Positions 1 to 6,050 of a stretch of 8,288 nucleotides of DNA are shown here, piece by piece (the first letter of the stretch is position 1; each line of letters starts with the position of its first letter). The stretch is from JBBKWG01 sp037968835 (GTDB lineage Bacteria; Pseudomonadota; Alphaproteobacteria; Rhodobacterales; Rhodobacteraceae). The stretch is taken from contig JBBKWG010000148.1 of the NCBI GenBank assembly GCA_037968835.1, forward strand, positions 1-8,288. The letters are read 5' to 3'. A program made the translations under genes and the position numbers. Under the pieces are notes generated by a model. That model did not search any database. It was not told the origin of the DNA and saw only the letters and a program-made list of their open reading frames with translations.

Positions 1-53
1 GTCCTCGGGAATTTACGTACCTCTACGGCTGTGGTGGTCCCGCCACTTCCACC

Positions 54-716
54 TCAGCGCCGCGGACGCAGCTTGCTGTAGAACTTGCGGTTGAGCGTCA
101 CGAATTCGTCGATTATCGCGGACAGTCCGCCCAATTCGCGCCCCTTGAGGAAGAAGAATCCGGCTGTGGCGCCGATTGACCCGCCGATCATGTCCACGAT
201 CAGATCCCACATCGTGTCAACAAGACCCGACTTCTGCATATTGAACCCGAACATCTGGTCCATCGAAAACTCAAAGATTTCCCAAACGACGCCGATGGTG
301 ACGGCAAGGCAGAAGGAGACGAACCCAACGGCGATCGGCGGGGCGGCATATTTGTTGCCTTCGAACATGAAAAACACGAACAGGAAACCGATCAATCCGA
401 AGGCTATCGCCGACCCGCCGTGTAACAGGATGTCCCACCACCAATACCGTTCGTAGAAGTCGAACACCTCGCCAAGGAAGAGCGTCGCAAAGGCGAAGAC
501 TGCTATCGCGCCAAGGAACTTCGTGGGCAGCCGTATTGAAAACCGATTGAGAAACAGTCCCGGCAACAGGGTCGCCACGAACGTTGCAAACGAGACAAAC
601 GCCACCGACCACCGACCCGACAGCGCGGCCCAGATTGCCGCCACGAACAGGACCATCCAAATAAACTGAACGACGTAGGGTTGGTCACGCAAGCGCATGC
701 CGGACAACCTAGACAT
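54..716 (-). CDS. YjdF/DUF2238-like integral membrane protein
   Basis: Predicted inner-membrane protein of 220 aa; the biochemical function of the family is unknown. Five or six hydrophobic segments are visible: about residues 14-32, 36-56, 66-85, 98-118, 128-148 and 168-188. Polar or aromatic motifs sit between them: a tryptophan run before D95-I-L-L-H99, then V-V-W-E-I-F-E-F near residue 142, and D-T-M-W-D-L-I-V-D-M followed by a Gly-rich helix near 165-180. This layout of acidic residues and Trp inside the membrane is what I recall for YjdF/DUF2238 proteins. The C-terminus is basic (ending P-R-R) and probably cytoplasmic. The start is uncertain. ATG at 716 gives 220 aa but has no clear ribosome binding site. 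ATG at 698 (214 aa) has AGGTT upstream and is a real alternative. The gene diverges from the nuclease-fold gene on the other strand. Family call moderately sure; function not assignable. Confidence 0.8.
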   Translation of the reverse strand: MSRLSGMRLRDQPYVVQFIWMVLFVAAIWAALSGRWSVAFVSFATFVATLLPGLFLNRFSIRLPTKFLGAIAVFAFATLFLGEVFDFYERYWWWDILLHGGSAIAFGLIGFLFVFFMFEGNKYAAPPIAVGFVSFCLAVTIGVVWEIFEFSMDQMFGFNMQKSGLVDTMWDLIVDMIGGSIGATAGFFFLKGRELGGLSAIIDEFVTLNRKFYSKLRPRR

Positions 717-768
717 GGCTCGACCGCGCTACAAGGTGCCCCTTTCCTTTACGGCCGGCAGTCCCCAT

Positions 769-1485
769 ATGAAAAGCATGCTATTGTCTGCACATCCCCT
801 GAGGGTCGCCTCGTACAATATCCGCAAATGCATCGGTCTGGATCGTCGTCGGCGCCCAGGACGCACGCTTGATGTAATCGCAGCCCTCGATGCAGACGTG
901 CTGGCGCTGCAAGAGTCGGACCGCCGTCTCGGCAACCGGCCGGCAGCGCTCGACCGACTTGAAATCGTGCGCAGCACGGATATGGAACCCGCCGATATTG
1001 CGATGAACGATGTCAGCCTGGGCTGGCATGGAAACGCGATACTGCTGCGTAAGGGAACGCAGGTCGACGCCGTGAAACGATTGCACCTTCCAGGGCTGGA
1101 ACCTCGGGGTGCAGTGCTTATCGAACTGACCTTTGCGGCGGGTCCGGCGCGGCTGGTCGCGATGCATTTGGGTCTGACTCGGAAGATGCGCCGTGCGCAA
1201 TTGCAATCCATTACCGAAGAAATCGGGACCAGACCCGATATGCCAACCGTGTTATTGGGCGATTTCAATGAATGGTCGCCCGACCGTGGGCTCGAGCCGT
1301 TGGCGCAAGATTACGACGTGCACGCGCCGGGGCTGTCCTACCATGCTGCGCGACCCGTCGCGGCGCTCGACCGGATCGCCGCAAATCGGGGATTTCGTCT
1401 TCACGATGCCGGCGTGATCGAAAGCAAGAAGGCCCGGCGTGCGTCGGACCACTTGCCGATTTGGGCAGAGTTCAGTCGCGCCTGA
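769..1485 (+). CDS. Endonuclease/exonuclease/phosphatase-fold protein
   Basis: Member of the Mg-dependent endonuclease/exonuclease/phosphatase superfamily (DNase I, exonuclease III, inositol phosphatases). Substrates may be nucleic acids, phospholipids or phosphosugars and cannot be told from sequence. With the start at 769 (238 aa), the expected active-site motifs appear in order: S-Y-N17-I, L-Q-E49, the catalytic-type H133 in A-M-H-L, G-D165-F-N167-E-W, and S-D227-H228-L-P-I near the C-terminus. All key positions are present, so it should be active. Start choice: the frame is open from ATG 697, with further ATGs at 715, 769 and 778. The conserved domain begins only about 10 residues after 769. 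Starts at 697 or 715 would put the start region inside the divergent membrane gene, so 769 or 778 is preferred. No signal peptide is evident. The 3' end overlaps the convergent small membrane protein by 14 nt. Confidence 0.85.
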   Translation: MKSMLLSAHPLRVASYNIRKCIGLDRRRRPGRTLDVIAALDADVLALQESDRRLGNRPAALDRLEIVRSTDMEPADIAMNDVSLGWHGNAILLRKGTQVDAVKRLHLPGLEPRGAVLIELTFAAGPARLVAMHLGLTRKMRRAQLQSITEEIGTRPDMPTVLLGDFNEWSPDRGLEPLAQDYDVHAPGLSYHAARPVAALDRIAANRGFRLHDAGVIESKKARRASDHLPIWAEFSRA

Positions 1486-1774
1486 TCGCTGAATACGCGG
1501 GAACACCTTCTTCGAAGACACTCTTACGCAGACCACCTCCCTTCGGTTTCTCGTCTTCGGCCATCCGCATAATCGTGATCGAAAACTGGACGCCTGCGAA
1601 GACCAGCCCGTTGAAGATGAACAGCATCAGGACCGCCAACCAACCGATGTCCGAAGCCATCACCAGATGGCGCAAATTACCGACGTCTAGCCAAAGCAGC
1701 AGTCCGACAAATACGGCCGCCAGACCGAAACCGATCAGGACCTGAATGATGTAAACGCGGATGAGCTTGGGCAT
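1472..1774 (-). CDS. Small two-TM membrane protein, last gene of rib-nusB operon
   Basis: Hypothetical protein of 100 aa with no family I can name. Two hydrophobic segments are clear: about residues 8-30 (Y-I-I-Q-V-L-I-G-F-G and on to the L-L-L-W motif) and about 44-68 (L-A-V-L-M-L-F-I-F and on to F-S-I-T-I). A short charged, Gly/Lys-rich C-terminal tail follows (E-D-E-K-P-K-G-G-G), probably cytoplasmic. The start at 1774 (M-P-K-L-I-R) is chosen over an upstream in-frame ATG at 1846 because GAGGTG lies 5 nt before it and the hydrophobic part begins just after. It lies 99 nt downstream of another small membrane protein on the same strand and is probably the distal end of the riboflavin/nusB transcription unit. 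Its 3' end overlaps the opposing nuclease-fold gene by 14 nt, leaving no room for a separate terminator. A real gene; function unknown. Confidence 0.75.
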   Translation of the reverse strand: MPKLIRVYIIQVLIGFGLAAVFVGLLLWLDVGNLRHLVMASDIGWLAVLMLFIFNGLVFAGVQFSITIMRMAEDEKPKGGGLRKSVFEEGVPAYSAIRRD

Positions 1775-1779
1775 AACAA

Positions 1780-1785
1780 CACCTC
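1780..1785 (-). promoter_or_regulatory. Ribosome binding site deciding the 1774 start
   Basis: Read on the minus strand this is GAGGTG, 5 nt upstream of the ATG at 1774-1772. It is the main reason for preferring that start over the longer reading frame from 1846. Confidence 0.6.
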
Positions 1786-1873
1786 GAAAATGGTCAAATA
1801 CCGATATAGGGCGGACCCGAGCCGAGTCGATGGGCCGTATCGTCACGGGCGGACGGGTCTTGAGAGCCTGCGC

Positions 1874-2107
1874 CTAGTCGTCGCGGTTCCTTCTCAGCCA
1901 GCGGACAAGCGGTTTTACGTCGAGCGCCGCGACGGCGACGCCAAGCGGAATCATCCAGAATCCGAGCACTGGCAAGAAACCGACGACACCACCCAGCATC
2001 AAAAGCACACCAAGAAGAAACCGAAAGCCAGGAGGTACCGTGCGCCTTATCCGAACGAGCATCCGCGCGATTCTGTGCTTGATGGATTGGAGGGTTGGGA
2101 CGGCCAT
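1874..2107 (-). CDS. Small membrane protein downstream of nusB
   Basis: Hypothetical protein of 77 aa (92 aa if started at ATG 2152). A basic N-terminal stretch (K-H-R-I-A-R through R-I-R-R) precedes a hydrophobic hairpin-like region, F-L-L-G-V-L-L-M-L-G-G-V-V-G-F-L-P-V-L-G followed by F-W-M-I-P-L-G-V-A-V, and then a basic tail K-P-L-V-R-W-L-R-R. The Gly/Pro break between two short hydrophobic halves, followed by P-L-G and a charged end, resembles the PGPGW group of small putative transmembrane proteins, although the PGPGW sequence itself is absent. That link is only suggestive. The start is uncertain, since neither ATG has a convincing ribosome binding site. I prefer 2107 because the 2152 version adds a Cys-containing stretch that does not look like conserved protein. 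The gene follows nusB on the same strand and is probably cotranscribed. Confidence 0.65.
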   Translation of the reverse strand: MAVPTLQSIKHRIARMLVRIRRTVPPGFRFLLGVLLMLGGVVGFLPVLGFWMIPLGVAVAALDVKPLVRWLRRNRDD

Positions 2108-2187
2108 GCTGAAGCAGTCGATCCGTTCGGTTTTTCGCGTCCCGCACAACATAGCGATGCGATCGCAGCGACGGAAGATGTGCCGTG

Positions 2188-2658
2188 CTAGGCGTCGAAC
2201 GCCTCGGGTCGCGCTTCGCGCGCCATGTGATCCAGCACGGCATTGACGAATTTTGCCTCTTTGCCTTCGGGAAAAAACGCCCTTGCGACATCAACATACT
2301 CAGTGATGACGACTTTGGGCGGGGCCGACCCGTCAACCAGCTCAGCGCCTCCGGCGCGAAAGAGCGCGCGCAGCGTCGGGTCGATCCGCGCAATCGGCCA
2401 TTTTGCCACCAAGGCGCGATCGGTCATCTGATCGATTTTCGCCTGCCAGTTGACTGCATTCTCAAGGATTTTGTGGAAAAGGTCGAGATTACCCTCGGCC
2501 ATCTCCTCGCCCTCGTAGGTCGCTCCGAACCGATGATCCTCGAACTCGCGGCCAATCGATTCAACCGTCTGGCCCGAGCTTTCCATCTGAAACAGTGCCT
2601 GCACGGCGTAAAGCCGCGCCGCAGATTTCATCTGGCGTCTGTTCGGCGCCTTGGTCAT
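2188..2658 (-). CDS. nusB: Transcription antitermination factor NusB
   Basis: NusB binds boxA RNA together with ribosomal protein S10 (NusE) and promotes processive transcription of rRNA operons by cytoplasmic RNA polymerase. The 156-aa product has the family's usual all-helical length. N-terminal R-R-Q-M-K-S-A-A-R and A-V-Q-A-L-F-Q match the arginine-rich RNA-binding start of NusB. The C-terminal K-V-V-I-T-E-Y-V-D-V-A followed by K-F-V-N-A-V-L-D is the family's most conserved block (I-N-E-Y in many members, I-T-E-Y here). The frame stays open upstream to 2916, but ATG 2658 is the real start. It gives the canonical N-terminus and overlaps the ribH stop codon in an ATGA arrangement, which suggests translational coupling. 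Linkage to riboflavin genes is common in proteobacteria and supports the identification. Confidence 0.96.
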   Translation of the reverse strand: MTKAPNRRQMKSAARLYAVQALFQMESSGQTVESIGREFEDHRFGATYEGEEMAEGNLDLFHKILENAVNWQAKIDQMTDRALVAKWPIARIDPTLRALFRAGGAELVDGSAPPKVVITEYVDVARAFFPEGKEAKFVNAVLDHMAREARPEAFDA

Positions 2659-3200
2659 GTGGTCTTGCTGTCCTTGCTCTGCTCTGCGATCAGGATGCTG
2701 TCGGAATGGAAGCCGACGGCTTTGCGCGAGCGTCCCCATTTGCGCGTCAGCGCGACAAGGTGCAATGCTGCTGCAGCGGCGCCACCGCCCTTGTTCATGC
2801 CGCTGGGATCGGCACGGACCTCGGCCTGCTCGCGGTTCTCGACAGTCAGAATGCCATTGCCGATGCAGCAGCCATCGAGGCCAAGAAGCGTCAGCGCTCG
2901 CGACGAGTCGTTGCACACTGTGTCGTAATGCGTCGTCTCGCCCCTGATGACGCAGCCAAGCGCCACGTAGCCATCAAAATGCGACTGCCGGTCGGCAATC
3001 CGAATTGCCGTCGGAACCTCAAGCGCGCCGGGCATTTCGACGGTCTCGTGTGCTGCGCCTGCCTGTTCCAACACTGCTTTCGCCCCGGCCACGAGGTTGT
3101 CGGCGATGTCCTTGTAATAGGGCGCCACGACGATCAGCACCTTCACGGGGGCCTCGAACTCTGGCAGCGGCAGGACGTGGTGGGTTTCCGATTTGGCCAT
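2655..3200 (-). CDS. ribH: 6,7-dimethyl-8-ribityllumazine synthase
   Basis: Cytoplasmic enzyme that condenses 5-amino-6-ribitylamino-uracil with 3,4-dihydroxy-2-butanone 4-phosphate to give the lumazine precursor of riboflavin. Family blocks are visible in order in the 181-aa product: V-L-I-V-V-A-P-Y-Y (residues 21-29) at the substrate site, P-G-A-L-E-V-P (57-63), G-C-V-I-R-G-E-T-T-H91-Y-D with the catalytic-type histidine, then N-G-I-L-T-V-E-N and E-Q-A, and a phosphate-binding R-A-D with N-K-G-G-G-A-A. It is some 20-25 residues longer than typical RibH, mostly in a polar C-terminal tail ending S-K-T-T. The start at 3200 is supported by AGGAGG 7 nt upstream. It lies 3 nt after ribB and overlaps nusB by 4 nt, so it sits in the middle of a tightly packed operon. 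Confidence 0.96.
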   Translation of the reverse strand: MAKSETHHVLPLPEFEAPVKVLIVVAPYYKDIADNLVAGAKAVLEQAGAAHETVEMPGALEVPTAIRIADRQSHFDGYVALGCVIRGETTHYDTVCNDSSRALTLLGLDGCCIGNGILTVENREQAEVRADPSGMNKGGGAAAAALHLVALTRKWGRSRKAVGFHSDSILIAEQSKDSKTT

Positions 3201-3203
3201 TTC

Positions 3204-4316
3204 TCAACCTCCTACCGGGATCTTGCGGGTATCCTCGATCGACAATCCATAGGCCTCGAGCCCGACGACCTTGGGCTTGGGCGAATTGGTCAACAGGATC
3301 AACCGCGATAGCCCAAGCGACGACAGAATCTGCGCGCCCAAGCCATACTGACGGATTGTCTGGGGCGAGGCCGCGCCTTCGGTCACCAGTTTCAACGTCG
3401 TGTCGCGCAACAGAACCAACACACCGCGCCCTTCTTGCGCGATGAGACGCATGGCATCGCCGAATTCGCCAGTGCGTCCCGGACCGCCAGCCCCCACCAC
3501 ATCCAGCACCGGATCAAGCGCATGCATCCGGACCAGCACCGGATCATCGCCACCGACATCGCCCTTGATCAGAACGATGTGCTCGTCGCCATGGGTCTCG
3601 TCGGTGTAGATCCGCATCGCCCATTCGCCGCCGAATTCAGAGGTGATGCTGACCTCTTTGCTGATCCTCACCAGATTGTCATTGCGACGACGATAGCCGA
3701 TCAGATCACTGATGGTGCCGATCTTCAGATTATGCTTTTGGGCGAAAGCTACCAAATCCGGCAGCCTGGCCATCGTGCCATCCTCGTTCATGATCTCGCA
3801 GATCACGCCAGAAGGGTTGAGCCCGGCAAGACGCGCGATATCGACGGCGGCTTCGGTGTGACCGGCCCGAACCAGCACGCCACCGTCACGGGCGCGCAGT
3901 GGGAACACATGCCCCGGCGTGGCGATGTCTGCACCGGTCTTGCCACTGTCGATCGCGACGGCGACGGTGTGCGCGCGGTCGTGGGCAGAAATACCCGTCG
4001 TCACACCTTCGCGGGCCTCGATGGAAATCGTAAAGGCGGTTTCGTGGCGCGAGGAATTATAGGACGCCATCAGCGGCAGACCGAGCGCGTCGATCCGTTC
4101 GCCCGGGAGGCTGAGACAGATTAGCCCCCGGCCATGCATTGCCATGAAGTTGATCGCTTCCGGTGTAGCCATCTGTCCCGGAATCACCAAATCGCCTTCA
4201 TTCTCGCGGTCTTCGTGATCGACAAGTATGAACATCCGGCCGTTGCGTGCGTCTTCTATGATCTCCTCTACCGAGGAAATCGCATCCTTGAAGGTGGTGT
4301 CGAATGTGTCAGCCAT
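3204..4316 (-). CDS. ribB: 3,4-dihydroxy-2-butanone 4-phosphate synthase with degenerate GTP cyclohydrolase II-like domain
   Basis: Converts ribulose 5-phosphate to 3,4-dihydroxy-2-butanone 4-phosphate plus formate, the four-carbon precursor of riboflavin. The product has 370 aa. Residues about 10-205 form the DHBP synthase domain: D33-H-E-D-R-E-N-E-G-D42 is the metal and phosphate loop, followed by T-P-G-H136-V-F-P-L, A-G-H153-T-E-A and C-E174-I-M-N-E-D-G-T-M. The C-terminal part (about 210-370) is laid out like GTP cyclohydrolase II: H-I-V-L-I-K-G-D-V, then V-R-M-H265, and I-R-Q-Y-G-L-G-A-Q-I-L ending in a V-G-L-E-A-Y-G-L block. There is no cysteine after C173, so the zinc-binding cysteines of that enzyme are lost and it should not act as RibA. 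The start at 4316 (M-A-D-T-F) is chosen for the family N-terminus and AAGGA/GGAG upstream; an in-frame ATG at 4352 is less likely. It lies 91 nt after ribE. Confidence 0.95.
   Translation of the reverse strand: MADTFDTTFKDAISSVEEIIEDARNGRMFILVDHEDRENEGDLVIPGQMATPEAINFMAMHGRGLICLSLPGERIDALGLPLMASYNSSRHETAFTISIEAREGVTTGISAHDRAHTVAVAIDSGKTGADIATPGHVFPLRARDGGVLVRAGHTEAAVDIARLAGLNPSGVICEIMNEDGTMARLPDLVAFAQKHNLKIGTISDLIGYRRRNDNLVRISKEVSITSEFGGEWAMRIYTDETHGDEHIVLIKGDVGGDDPVLVRMHALDPVLDVVGAGGPGRTGEFGDAMRLIAQEGRGVLVLLRDTTLKLVTEGAASPQTIRQYGLGAQILSSLGLSRLILLTNSPKPKVVGLEAYGLSIEDTRKIPVGG
3208..3213 (-). promoter_or_regulatory. Strong ribosome binding site of ribH inside the end of ribB
   Basis: On the minus strand this is a perfect AGGAGG, 7 nt before the ribH ATG. 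It lies within the last codons of ribB, so ribosomes ending on ribB are placed to reinitiate on ribH. Confidence 0.8.
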
Positions 4317-4319
4317 TGG

Positions 4320-4354
4320 CTCCGTCCTTGCGTCGGGAGGCAGATAACGCAAGG
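4320..4354 (-). promoter_or_regulatory. Possible hairpin masking the ribB ribosome binding site
   Basis: In the minus-strand transcript, CCTTGCG (4354-4348) can pair perfectly with CGCAAGG (4332-4326) across a 15-nt loop. The 3' arm contains the AAGG half of the AAGGACGGAG ribosome binding region of ribB, and the loop holds CTCC, which could instead pair with the GGAG half. This may tune ribB translation. The sequence does not resemble an FMN riboswitch. Regulation is inferred from pairing alone. Confidence 0.3.
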
Positions 4355-4407
4355 CTTTGGGGAAGGCCAGTGCCGGAATGCGTCAGGATCGCGCGACAAA
4401 GCAGCGA

Positions 4408-5004
4408 TCATCCCCATTCCTGCAGTCGCGCAACATACCGCGCCAGCGTGTCGATTTCGAGGTTGACAGTATCGTCCACGGCCACACGTCGCCAAGTCGT
4501 CACGTCCTTGGTGTGGGGTATCAGGTTGACGCCAAACTCGCGCCCAGAAACCTCGTTTACGGTCAGCGATGTGCCATTCAGCGCGACCGAGCCCTTAGGC
4601 GCGATGAAGCGGGCCAGCGCATCTGGCACGCGAAAGCTGACGCGGGTGCTGTCGCCGTCGTCCACGACGCCGATCACCTCTGCCACGCCATCGACATGAC
4701 CTGAAACGATGTGACCGCCAAGTTCGTCCCCGACCCGAAGCGCGCGTTCCAAGTTGACAGCCTCGCCCACCGCCCAGCCGCCCAGATTGGTCTTCGAGAC
4801 AGTTTCGGCGGAGATTTCGACCTCGAACCAGTTCTGCGGCACCTCTCCCAAGGCAACCACAGTCAGGCAGACCCCGTCACAGGCAATCGACGCGCCGATA
4901 TCTATGTCGGTCGGGTCGTAAGCCGTGCCGATCCGGGCCCGAAGATCGCCCTTCTTGTCCAGTTTCAGAATCTTGCCCTGATCGGTGATGATGCCGGTGA
5001 ACAT
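4408..5004 (-). CDS. ribE: Riboflavin synthase, alpha subunit
   Basis: Dismutates two molecules of 6,7-dimethyl-8-ribityllumazine to riboflavin and the pyrimidine that RibH reuses. The 198-aa product shows the two tandem lumazine-binding barrels of the family. The first runs from M1-F-T-G-I-I through S-I-A-C-D-G-V-C-L-T-V (39-49) and S-A-E-T-V-S-K-T-N-L (65-74). The second begins around G-G-H98-I-V-S-G-H103-V-D-G and contains the parallel S-V-A-L-N-G-T-S-L-T-V block. Length is close to the usual 200 aa. The frame is open upstream to 5091, but 5004 gives the invariant M-F-T-G-I start and has GAGAGG just upstream. It is the first gene of the minus-strand rib-nusB cluster. Its promoter should lie in 5005-5156, a region shared with the divergent secreted-protein gene. 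Confidence 0.96.
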   Translation of the reverse strand: MFTGIITDQGKILKLDKKGDLRARIGTAYDPTDIDIGASIACDGVCLTVVALGEVPQNWFEVEISAETVSKTNLGGWAVGEAVNLERALRVGDELGGHIVSGHVDGVAEVIGVVDDGDSTRVSFRVPDALARFIAPKGSVALNGTSLTVNEVSGREFGVNLIPHTKDVTTWRRVAVDDTVNLEIDTLARYVARLQEWG

Positions 5005-5156
5005 GCTTGCCCTCTCGCTTGCCCAACCCGTAGCGCCAGTAGGCTCGCAGAGCAAGCATGTGGCCCTGAAAGCGTCTTGCAGGCGCCGCATGGAATCACT
5101 TTACCAGCCGTCAAGCTGGCGGCACTATCGCGCCGATCATCTCTAAAGACCGAACC

Positions 5157-6050
5157 ATGTCGGGCAGTTGGATACGTTTTGCGATTGCGCTGGCTGCGCT
5201 GACCTCCGCGACCCCCGCTATCGCCGAGTTGCCTGCCGCGATCGCGACGATGAGCGAAGCAGCCTTCGCAGAATGCCGGTCTGCCGGCGGCACGCCGCGG
5301 CTCTTGCCGGAATACAGTCGCACGGCGGATCTGAACGCCGATGGCGTCGCCGATTATCTGATCGATTTTGCGGGACTCGAATGCGCCAATGCCTGGTCGT
5401 ATTTCTGCGGCTCGGCCGGTTGCCCGGTCTCTGTCTGGATCTCGGGGCCAAATGGCTTTGCGACGGAATGGTCAGGTTACGCGCAGGCAATCGATCTCAA
5501 AGCGCCGGAAGTGGTCGTGTATCTTCACGGTCAGTTCTGCACGCCGCCGCGCGCTGGCGCTGATGGATGCGAAGAGCGGTTGCGCTTTGACAATGTTGCC
5601 GTCGCGCAGCAACCGGCGACAACGGCGGACCCTGCCGCATCACCCGCGCTCGGCACCGCCCCCTCGCCAGTGGCATGGGAACTGCGCCGTCCCAGCGGCG
5701 CGGCGCCCGTCGCGGTGGTTGGCGGTCCGGGCAATCTGCGCAGTATGGCGGCATTCTGCCTTGCGGGACAACCATGGCTGGCGCTGGTGTTCAACACCGC
5801 CCCGGTTCAGGACCGTGTCCAGTTGATCCTCGGGTTCGCGGCCGGGCCAGTGACCGGTCCGGCAGAGCGCCAGCCCACCACCGGCGGTGCGTTCGTCATC
5901 GGTCTGGCCGGACACGATCTGGCGGCGCGCCTCGCGGGGCGGGACAGCAGAATGACGCTGACCGTCAATGGCGAGGACTATGGCGCGGTCTCGCTGAAAG
6001 GCTCCACCACTGCGCTGCAGGGCGCGTTGTCAGATTGCCTGCGGCCTTAG
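5157..6050 (+). CDS. Secreted cysteine-containing protein with calcium-loop-like motif, function unknown
   Basis: Probably periplasmic, 297 aa. An N-terminal signal peptide is clear: S-W-I-R, a hydrophobic core A-I-A-L-A-A-L, and a likely cleavage after A-I-A23. Residues 58-66 read D-L-N-A-D-G-V-A-D, a D-x-N-x-D-G-x-x-D loop like those of EF-hand, dockerin and FG-GAP repeats, so calcium binding is plausible. The mature part has eight cysteines (for example C40, C76, C84, C89, C128 and C138, plus one in A-F-C and one near the C-terminus in S-D-C), fitting disulfides in an oxidising compartment. An Ala/Pro-rich linker around 150-175 separates an N-terminal domain from a C-terminal beta-rich one ending in a V-S-L-K-G-S-T pattern. 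That end faintly recalls IalB-type proteins, but the link is weak. The ribosome binding site is poor. The gene diverges from ribE and ends 4 nt inside the opposing oxidoreductase gene. No function assigned. Confidence 0.8.
   Translation: MSGSWIRFAIALAALTSATPAIAELPAAIATMSEAAFAECRSAGGTPRLLPEYSRTADLNADGVADYLIDFAGLECANAWSYFCGSAGCPVSVWISGPNGFATEWSGYAQAIDLKAPEVVVYLHGQFCTPPRAGADGCEERLRFDNVAVAQQPATTADPAASPALGTAPSPVAWELRRPSGAAPVAVVGGPGNLRSMAAFCLAGQPWLALVFNTAPVQDRVQLILGFAAGPVTGPAERQPTTGGAFVIGLAGHDLAARLAGRDSRMTLTVNGEDYGAVSLKGSTTALQGALSDCLRP

Noticed and set aside
1..53. Possible end of a plus-strand gene at the left edge
   Set aside because: All three frames are short and carry no recognisable protein; too little sequence to call.
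1814..1859. GACCCG ... CGGGTC as a terminator between the two small membrane genes
   Set aside because: A 6-bp stem with a 34-nt loop and no T-run is not a credible terminator.
2659..2916. N-terminal extension of NusB (frame open to 2916)
   Set aside because: It lies antisense-free but fully within ribH in another frame, has Arg/Cys/Trp-rich noise composition, and the family N-terminus begins at 2658.
2185..2928. 247-codon plus-strand open frame opposite nusB and ribH
   Set aside because: Antisense shadow of nusB/ribH, both of which are certain.
3435..4124. 229-codon plus-strand open frame opposite ribB
   Set aside because: Shadow of ribB in GC-rich DNA; no recognisable motif and no ribosome binding site.
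4317..4407. FMN riboswitch upstream of ribB
   Set aside because: The gap is only 91 nt and lacks the conserved RFN blocks. The same holds for 5005-5156 upstream of ribE.
5104..5119. TTGACG (minus strand) flanked by CCAGC/GCTGG as a ribE promoter with operator
   Set aside because: The -35-like hexamer has no acceptable -10 hexamer at 16-18 nt, and the dyad is only 5 bp per arm.
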